This document shows, in pieces, positions 6,617 through 10,421 of a stretch of DNA of 10,421 bases. The notes under the pieces are model-generated. The model was not told the origin of the DNA. It did no database searches and saw only the letters and a program-made list of their open reading frames with translations. The DNA is from DTLA01 sp034436295 (GTDB lineage: Bacteria; Chloroflexota; Anaerolineae; DTLA01), in assembly GCA_034436295.1 (NCBI GenBank), contig DAOTVT010000284.1, positions 1-10,421 on the forward strand. The letters run 5' to 3'. Made by a program: the position numbers and the translations under genes. Each line of letters begins with the position of its first letter. Position 1 is the first letter of the stretch.

Positions 6617-7972
6617 CTACTTCTTCAGCGCATCGGCTTGGGCCTTGGCGGCGGCGGCCAGGGCGGTGTCCAGGTCGGCGCCGTTGACGTAGTCCACGAT
6701 GGCTTTCCACTCGGCCTCGCCGAAGGGGGCGGGGATGGTGTCGCCGATGTCGGGGGTGAAGCCGGCGGCAGCGGCGAGGGCCTCGGCCTTCTTGATGAGG
6801 GCGGGGTCGGAGTAGTTGCCGAGGGCGAGTTTGTTGGGCGAGAGGTCAAAGCCGACCTTGGCCCACTGGGCGGCTCCTTCTTTGCCGGTGAGGTAGGCGA
6901 CGAGGGCCTTGGTTGCCGGGGAGGAGCCGAAGGCCATCATGAAGTCGGCGCCGCCCTGCATACCCTTGGCGCCGGGTACGGCGAAGAAGTCGTAGTCGGT
7001 GCCGTACTTGAGGTTGGGGTACTGCTTGGCGATTTCGCCGCCTGCGAAGCCGGACTGTTTGACCATCATGGCCTGTGGCGGGTCGGAGAAGACCTTGTAG
7101 ATGGCGTCCAGGAAGGAGGTGGAGACGGTGCCAGTGGCGCCGCCTACGGTGTACTTGGGGTCTTTGGCCCACTTGCCGTAGGTTTCATAGGCCTTCTTGA
7201 CGCCTGGGTCGTTGTAGGGGACCTTGCCGGCGATGATGTCCATGACGTACTGGGGTCCCTGCTGGACGAGGAGGATGTCCTGGATGAAGTCGGAGCCTGT
7301 CCAGCCGGTGGCGGGTCCGGATTCCATGCCCATGGACCAGGGGACGTTGCCGTCGGCGACCATTTTTTCTACGAGGGCTTCCAGGTCGGCCCAGGTTTTG
7401 GGCACCTCGTAGCCGAAGAGTTTGAAGTTGGCCGGGCTGTACCAGATGATGGTTTTGATGTCGGCTTTGACGGGGACAGCGAGCCACTTGCCGTTGACGG
7501 TGCCCATGGTTTTCCAGAAGTCGGCGTAGTTGGCCGGGTTCGCGCCGAGGGTGGAGAGGTCTACGAGTTTGTCGGTGTAGAGGGTGAGGGGCGCGGTGGT
7601 GGGCCAGAAGACGACATCTGGCGGGGTGGACTTGACCTTGGTGTCCAGGACGGCAGCGTCGCGGGTGGACTGGGCGACGATCTTGACGCCGCAGGCATCC
7701 ACGAAGGGTTTGAGGACGGCATTGAGTTTCTCTTCTTCTGCGCCGGACCACTGGTAGAGCAGGGTGAGGGTGTCGCCCGCCTTGGCACCCATGCAGTCAA
7801 TGGCGGGGGCGGGAGGGGCCGTCGGCTCGGGCGGAGTCGTCGGCGCAGGGGTCGGCGTTGGCTTGGCCTGGTAGGGCGGCGGGGCCGTGGGTGCGGGCTT
7901 TGCGCCACAGCCGGCGAGAGCCATGCTGACAACCAGGGTCAGCGCCACGAAAGCGAAAATTCTGCGTCTCAT
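6617..7972 (-). CDS. Sugar-binding lipoprotein of an alpha-glucoside-type ABC importer
   Basis: The 451-residue protein starts at ATG 7972 (MRRRIFAFVALTLVVSMALA), which follows GAGAGGAGA; a longer frame from 8008 lacks a ribosome binding site and would put charged residues before the signal. A lipobox LAGC places the lipid-anchored Cys at residue 22, so the protein is tethered to the outer face of the membrane. Residues about 23-57 are a Pro/Thr/Ala-rich linker, then an extracellular solute-binding fold begins (GDTLTLLYQWSGAEEEKLNA, PPDVVFWPTTAPLTLY, KWLAVPVKADIKTIIWYSP). Features fit AglE/MalE-like cluster-1 binding proteins. Two cysteines (IDCMGAK and DACGVK) may form a disulfide. Codon choice is strongly biased to C/G-ending codons, suggesting high expression. 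It is followed by both permeases; no ATPase gene is nearby. The sugar specificity is inferred from treS. Confidence 0.92.
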   Translation of the reverse strand: MRRRIFAFVALTLVVSMALAGCGAKPAPTAPPPYQAKPTPTPAPTTPPEPTAPPAPAIDCMGAKAGDTLTLLYQWSGAEEEKLNAVLKPFVDACGVKIVAQSTRDAAVLDTKVKSTPPDVVFWPTTAPLTLYTDKLVDLSTLGANPANYADFWKTMGTVNGKWLAVPVKADIKTIIWYSPANFKLFGYEVPKTWADLEALVEKMVADGNVPWSMGMESGPATGWTGSDFIQDILLVQQGPQYVMDIIAGKVPYNDPGVKKAYETYGKWAKDPKYTVGGATGTVSTSFLDAIYKVFSDPPQAMMVKQSGFAGGEIAKQYPNLKYGTDYDFFAVPGAKGMQGGADFMMAFGSSPATKALVAYLTGKEGAAQWAKVGFDLSPNKLALGNYSDPALIKKAEALAAAAGFTPDIGDTIPAPFGEAEWKAIVDYVNGADLDTALAAAAKAQADALKK

Positions 7973-8189
7973 CTCATTCTCCTCTCTGAAAGCGGGTTCG
8001 GGGTCCATTTTCCAAACTGACTACAAATGTTGAACCGATTTACCGTCTTGCTGTGTCTGGCGGACGGCGACGGAATGCCGTCAGGGTTCATCACCTCCTT
8101 TCCTGAGCCGCATGCGATGACATGCTGCATCGTAGGGCCGTGTTCATTTCGTGTGCCGAAGTTGGTTTCATCGTGCGCGCGCAGCAACC
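7973..8189 (-). promoter_or_regulatory. Gap upstream of the binding-protein gene, with strong SD-like sequence and small ORF
   Basis: This 217-base gap follows the LacI stop codon. No convincing -35/-10 pair was found, so the binding-protein gene may be read from the repressor promoter or from a promoter of another type. At 8101-8094 lies AAAGGAGG, continuing as TGAT: a full complement to the 16S rRNA anti-Shine-Dalgarno region. An ATG begins only 2 bases after the AGGAGG (8091). From it a 40-codon frame runs to TGA 7971-7969, overlapping the ATG of the binding-protein gene as ATGA. GACGGC/GCCGTC (8063-8068 and 8077-8082) form an inverted repeat. A weak LacI-like half-palindrome (TTGAACCGATTTAC, 8030-8043) is present but unconvincing. 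Confidence 0.4.
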
Positions 8190-9230
8190 TCAAACGGTGC
8201 GGACGCCTTTGGCTCCGCAGGAATCGCGAATCACCAGTTCCGTGTCCAGCATGACGGAGGGCACGTCGGTGTCCCCCTCAAGAAGCGCGATGAGCACCAC
8301 TGCTGCCGTCCATCCCAGACCATAGGCGGGTACGTGGATTGTTGTCAGTGGCGGGGTGATGTAGCTGGCGAAGAACAGGTCGTCAAATCCGACAAGGGCG
8401 ATATCCTCGGGAATCCGAAGCCCGGCGGCGCGAATGGCGTGCACCGCTCCGAGGGCGATGACATCGCCTGCAGCAAATACGGCTGTAGGGGGATGACGCA
8501 GCGCAAGTAACTTCTCCATAGCCGCGCGCCCGCTCTCGGGCAGGAAATTGCCTACACCTACGTAGTCCGGGTCAAAGGGAATGCCATTCTCTTCCAGTGC
8601 CAGACGGTAGCCGGCGAGGCGTTCCTGAGCGCTCATCTGAGAGAGGGGCGCGTTGGAAATGAAGCCGATCCTGCGGTGGCCCAGGGCCACAAGATGGCGT
8701 ACGGCCTGGCGAGCGCCGGAACGGTTATCCACGTCCACACAGGGGAACGGGAGGCCGGGTAGGTGGCCGTGTATGACCAGGGGGAAGCCTTCCGCAGCCA
8801 ATTGAGGGAGAACGGGGTCATCAGACCGAGGGCCTGACAAGATAAGGCCGTCCACCTCTTGCTCGCGGATAAGGCCCAGGTATGCGTCGTGGCTCACCAC
8901 GTCCTCGGAGGTCTGGACGATGATACGGTATCCGTTCTTTCGGGCGGCGGCGGTTACTCCTTGTAACAGGCCGGGCCAAAAAGCGTCAGCAGAGAGGGGA
9001 TCTTGACCTTCGCCAAGGATGATGCCGATCCGATACGCTCTGCCGCTGGCAAGGGATCGAGCAGCGGACGCGGGGTAGTAATCCAGGTGGCGTGCAGCTT
9101 CCCATACGCGCCGGCGGGTTTCGTCGCTGATTTTGATGCCGGGCACGTTGTTGAGGACAAAAGAGACCGTCGTGCGCGAGACACCTGCTAGTTCCGCGAC
9201 TTCTCGGCTGGTAACCTGTCTGCGGGCCAA
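8190..9230 (-). CDS. LacI-family transcriptional repressor
   Basis: The 346-residue regulator is full length for the family. The N-terminal helix-turn-helix is TSREVAELAGVSRTTVSFVLNN (7-28), followed by the hinge region LDYYPASAARSLASGRA (49-65). The periplasmic-binding-protein-like effector domain runs from about 66 (YRIGIILGEG) through GLLQGVTAAARKNGYRI, VDGLILSGP, LGHRRIGFIS, PTAVFAAGDVIALG and IALVGFDDLFFASYITPPLTTI. It starts with TTG at 9230, supported by GGAGGAG (9240-9234) and by the start of the HTH. It would bind a sugar or sugar derivative in the cytoplasm and control the downstream importer and treS, as is usual for LacI members beside such operons. A palindrome across its own promoter suggests autoregulation. 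The effector is unknown, likely an alpha-glucoside. Confidence 0.93.
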   Translation of the reverse strand: MARRQVTSREVAELAGVSRTTVSFVLNNVPGIKISDETRRRVWEAARHLDYYPASAARSLASGRAYRIGIILGEGQDPLSADAFWPGLLQGVTAAARKNGYRIIVQTSEDVVSHDAYLGLIREQEVDGLILSGPRSDDPVLPQLAAEGFPLVIHGHLPGLPFPCVDVDNRSGARQAVRHLVALGHRRIGFISNAPLSQMSAQERLAGYRLALEENGIPFDPDYVGVGNFLPESGRAAMEKLLALRHPPTAVFAAGDVIALGAVHAIRAAGLRIPEDIALVGFDDLFFASYITPPLTTIHVPAYGLGWTAAVVLIALLEGDTDVPSVMLDTELVIRDSCGAKGVRTV

Positions 9231-9271
9231 GGGCTCCTCCCTGTCCAGCCACTGGCTGGGTAATGCGCGTT

Positions 9272-9287
9272 ACTAACACGTATTAGT
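9272..9287. promoter_or_regulatory. Candidate LacI-type operator
   Basis: ACTAACACGTATTAGT is a 16-bp palindrome with one mismatched pair and a central CG, the usual form of LacI-family operators. It overlaps the -10 box and the start point of the lacI-type gene's promoter, where binding would block transcription. The regulator gene begins 42 bases downstream. Confidence 0.7.
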
Positions 9288-9313
9288 ATACCACGAACTC
9301 GCAATTTTGTCAA
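9285..9313 (-). promoter_or_regulatory. Near-consensus sigma70 promoter for the repressor (and probably the sugar operon)
   Basis: On the minus strand TTGACA (9313-9308), a 17-base spacer and TATACT (9290-9285) give an almost perfect promoter with a TG extension before the -10 box. The start point would be near 9278, about 48 bases before the TTG start codon. Confidence 0.8.
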
Positions 9314-9322
9314 GCAAAATTG
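9302..9322. promoter_or_regulatory. Palindrome covering the -35 box of the repressor promoter
   Basis: CAATTTTG (9302-9309) and CAAAATTG (9315-9322) are perfect inverted copies separated by TCAAG. The palindrome includes the -35 hexamer. Its sequence differs from the operator at 9272-9287, so it may bind another regulator, or may be only an AT-rich symmetric promoter element. Confidence 0.45.
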
Positions 9323-9448
9323 GGGATCGTGTTTTCTGGAGCAGGACAGTTGATTCGCGGGATGTTGTCATATTTGGCAGCGGGGCCGCAGCGGGCGATT
9401 AGGCCAGCGGATGAGTGAGGTAGCCAGGACGGACAGTTCAAAAAACCC

Positions 9449-9477
9449 TTGACTTCCCTGCAAAAGTGTGGTACACT
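9449..9477 (+). promoter_or_regulatory. sigma70-type promoter for the ferredoxin gene
   Basis: TTGACT (9449-9454), a 17-base spacer and TACACT (9472-9477), with TG one base before the -10 box. The start point would be about 9484, giving a leader of about 238 nt before the ferredoxin ATG. No other gene lies between. The stretch from 9323 to 9448 holds no recognisable gene. Confidence 0.7.
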
Positions 9478-9479
9478 TT
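9463..9479. promoter_or_regulatory. Perfect palindrome over the ferredoxin promoter -10 box (candidate operator)
   Basis: AAAGTGT-GGT-ACACTTT is a perfect 7+7 inverted repeat with a 3-base centre, covering the -10 box. The position suits a repressor. No regulator gene next to it identifies the protein; it does not resemble the LacI-type operator at 9272-9287. Confidence 0.55.
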
Positions 9480-9484
9480 CCATA

Positions 9485-9533
9485 GCGGCAGACATGGCGA
9501 CGATGCGCCTGTGTCTGGAAGTTCACCTGCCGC
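9485..9533 (+). promoter_or_regulatory. 5' leader hairpin of the ferredoxin transcript
   Basis: The hairpin starts at the predicted RNA 5' end. GCGG (9485-9488) pairs with CCGC (9530-9533). Inside it CAGACA (9489-9494) pairs with TGTCTG (9512-9517), and GGCG (9496-9499) with CGCC (9506-9509) around a 6-base loop. It is the first element of a long structured leader. Confidence 0.5.
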
Positions 9534-9661
9534 ACCGCCGCGTTGCCTGCCTTCTTGACCCTGAATGGGCATGAGAGCCGACCGACTGGGAACGCTCACG
9601 CAGGTGGAAGCGCAAGCCCCCTCGACTCTCAAGGGACTCCTGGGAATCTCAACTCTCGGAT

Positions 9662-9689
9662 TGGGTGGGCTGTCGTCACCCAGACGACA
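9662..9689 (+). promoter_or_regulatory. Two mutually exclusive hairpins upstream of the ferredoxin ribosome binding site
   Basis: TGTCGTC (9671-9677) and GACGACA (9683-9689) form a perfect 7-bp stem with a 5-base loop. TGGGTG (9662-9667) and CACCCA (9677-9682) form a perfect 6-bp alternative. The two share bases and cannot coexist. Neither is followed by a T-run. The strong ribosome binding site AGGAGGAGGTGAG (9704-9716) follows 15 bases later, so any switching would more likely act on translation. Confidence 0.45.
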
Positions 9690-9721
9690 CATGATGTTTA
9701 TGTAGGAGGAGGTGAGAAAGC

Positions 9722-10393
9722 ATGGAGAAACTGGAAGGCCCCTTTATCCTGGTCACCCCGGAGCGGTGCGTGGGCTGCCACACCTGCGAACTGGCATGCG
9801 CTGCGGCCCACACCTCAGCGGGCAACATCATCGGCGCGGTTCTGGCTGGTGAGAGGCTGCACCGCCGCAATCGCGTAGTCCAGGTAGGCACTGTGAAACT
9901 GTCCACCCAGTGCCGCCAGTGCGAGGATGCGCCCTGCGTGCGAGTCTGTCCCACCGGCGCAACGTATCGCACCGAGACCTACACGGCAGTGGATCAGCGG
10001 CGGTGCATCGGGTGCAGGCTTTGCATGATGGTCTGCCCCTTCGGCGCGATTGAGGTGTCGGCAACGGAAGTGGCTGGCCGCCAGAAGGCCGCGGCTTTCA
10101 AGTGCGACCTGTGCGTGGACCGGCCCGGGGGGCCGGCTTGCGTAGAAGCCTGCCCCACCAAGGCGCTCAGCCTGAAATACCCTACCGAGGTCATCCGCCA
10201 GACGACTCACACCGCAGCCAGGCAGTTCCTGGAAGCATTGGAAAGCCAGAAGCGATTAGAGCCTATCCGAAAAGCCGCGAGTGTGGTATACTTCATGCCA
10301 TCTCATGACTCGAGGAGGCAACCGAGATGGCCGATGATGGACTGGGTGTGGATCCCGAATACCAGATTCCTGACGAGCTGTGGGAGCGCATAA
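9722..10393 (+). CDS. 4Fe-4S ferredoxin-type electron-transfer subunit (CooF/HycB/DmsB-like), C-terminus replaced by IS
   Basis: The 223-codon frame carries 16 cysteines in four cluster motifs: C16-x2-C19-x2-C22-x3-C26, C64-x2-C67-x4-C72-x3-C76P, C95-x2-C98-x2-C101-x3-C105P, and C128-x2-C131-x8-C140-x3-C144P. This is the pattern of four-cluster electron-transfer subunits that serve formate dehydrogenases, CO dehydrogenase/hydrogenase, DMSO-reductase-like or aldehyde oxidoreductases. No signal peptide is seen, so it is probably cytoplasmic. AGGAGGAGGTGAG ends 5 bases before the ATG (9 bases after its last AGGAGG) and supports the start. Residues 1 to about 178 look native. From about 10259 the frame runs through the left end of an insertion element, and the last about 44 residues have no family similarity. 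The four clusters are intact, so function may persist, but partner genes downstream are separated by the element. The partner enzyme is not visible. Confidence 0.88.
   Translation: MEKLEGPFILVTPERCVGCHTCELACAAAHTSAGNIIGAVLAGERLHRRNRVVQVGTVKLSTQCRQCEDAPCVRVCPTGATYRTETYTAVDQRRCIGCRLCMMVCPFGAIEVSATEVAGRQKAAAFKCDLCVDRPGGPACVEACPTKALSLKYPTEVIRQTTHTAARQFLEALESQKRLEPIRKAASVVYFMPSHDSRRQPRWPMMDWVWIPNTRFLTSCGSA
10284..10292 (+). promoter_or_regulatory. Extended -10 promoter of the IS transposase
   Basis: TGG-TATACT is an extended -10 box. No good -35 hexamer lies 17 bases upstream. Transcription would begin near 10299, about 28 bases before the transposase ATG. Confidence 0.45.
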
Positions 10394-10421
10394 AGCCCTT
10401 ACTTCCAGCGCCCAAACCGAA
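10327..10421 (+). CDS. IS5-family-like transposase, N-terminal part (leaves the window)
   Basis: ATG at 10327 is preceded by AGGAGG (10313-10318) at 8 bases. The 31 complete codons end in EYQIPDELWERIKPLLPAPK plus one further Pro, the N-terminal signature of many IS5-related (DUF4096-type) transposases. Catalytic residues lie beyond the window. It overlaps the readthrough end of the ferredoxin frame in another frame, which supports the view that this end of the ferredoxin frame is not native. Confidence 0.72.
   Translation, partial: MADDGLGVDPEYQIPDELWERIKPLLPAPKP

Larger units (their letters stand above)
10259..10421 (+). mobile_element. Left end of an IS5-family-like insertion element
   Basis: The element probably starts at GAGCCTATCCGAAAAGCC (10259-10276), immediately after TTA (10256-10258). 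A TNA target is typical of some IS5-family groups. Ferredoxin similarity stops here and a transposase start follows 68 bases later. The right end is beyond the window, so the terminal repeat and target duplication could not be confirmed. Confidence 0.6.

Noticed and set aside
6512..8020. 502-codon open frame on the plus strand, opposite the binding-protein gene
   Set aside because: It is Gly/Val-rich low-complexity sequence produced by the strong C/G-ending codon bias of the real gene on the other strand. It has no ribosome binding site or recognisable domain.
8030..8043. Second LacI operator before the binding-protein gene (TTGAACCGATTTAC)
   Set aside because: Only about 4 of 7 positions are symmetric, it does not match the 9272-9287 palindrome, and no promoter boxes were found around it.
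8089..8101. TCACCTCCTTTC on the plus strand looks like the 3' end of 16S rRNA
   Set aside because: Only the 12-base anti-SD match is present and no rRNA sequence precedes it. It is better explained as an SD on the minus strand.
1..10421. CRISPR array, tRNA or rRNA genes
   Set aside because: No regularly spaced direct repeats, tRNA-like cloverleaf or rRNA core sequence was seen on either strand.

Overview
The window is a GC-rich bacterial segment. The overall style suggests a Chloroflexota (Anaerolineae-like) genome: a lipoprotein sugar-binding protein with a long Pro/Thr linker, AglEFG-type alpha-glucoside permeases, TreS, YD-repeat debris and several transposase remnants. The taxon is inferred from gene content and style; nothing in the window proves it.

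Layout. Positions 1-572 (minus) hold a frameshifted YD/RHS-repeat gene: a clean start, ribosome binding site and signal peptide joined out of frame to YD-repeat sequence that runs off the window, with a good sigma70-type promoter at 681-709. Positions 766-1398 (plus) are a broken IS630-family transposase abutting 1382-2321, the C-terminal part of a hydantoinase A/oxoprolinase subunit that is itself frameshifted. Positions 2322-2667 have no gene but hold a perfect 10-bp inverted repeat and a degenerate copy of a dispersed 'CATTGCG...GCGAAGC' intergenic repeat.

Positions 2668-9230 (all minus) form the intact core, read in the order LacI-family repressor, sugar-binding lipoprotein, AglF-type permease, AglG-type permease, trehalose synthase (TreS). 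A near-consensus promoter (9285-9313) overlaps a 16-bp LacI-type palindrome (9272-9287), and a second palindrome covers its -35 box. The likely job is regulated uptake of maltose, trehalose or other alpha-glucosides, with TreS interconverting maltose and trehalose. No ABC ATPase is present, so a shared ATPase elsewhere is expected.

The most unusual feature is in the AglG-type permease. A c-type cytochrome domain (CASCH heme motif, about 90 residues) is inserted in frame in the first extracytoplasmic loop, between the first membrane helix and the conserved transport core. Intact coding on both sides, ATGA coupling to the upstream permease and correct topology for heme attachment argue against an artefact. 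It suggests a sugar importer carrying a redox or heme-sensing domain.

Positions 9449-10421 (plus) hold a strong promoter overlapping a perfect 17-bp palindrome, a structured leader of about 240 nt with competing hairpins, and a four-cluster 4Fe-4S ferredoxin (CooF/HycB/DmsB-like). The ferredoxin C-terminus is replaced by the left end of an IS5-family-like element, whose transposase starts at 10327 and leaves the window.
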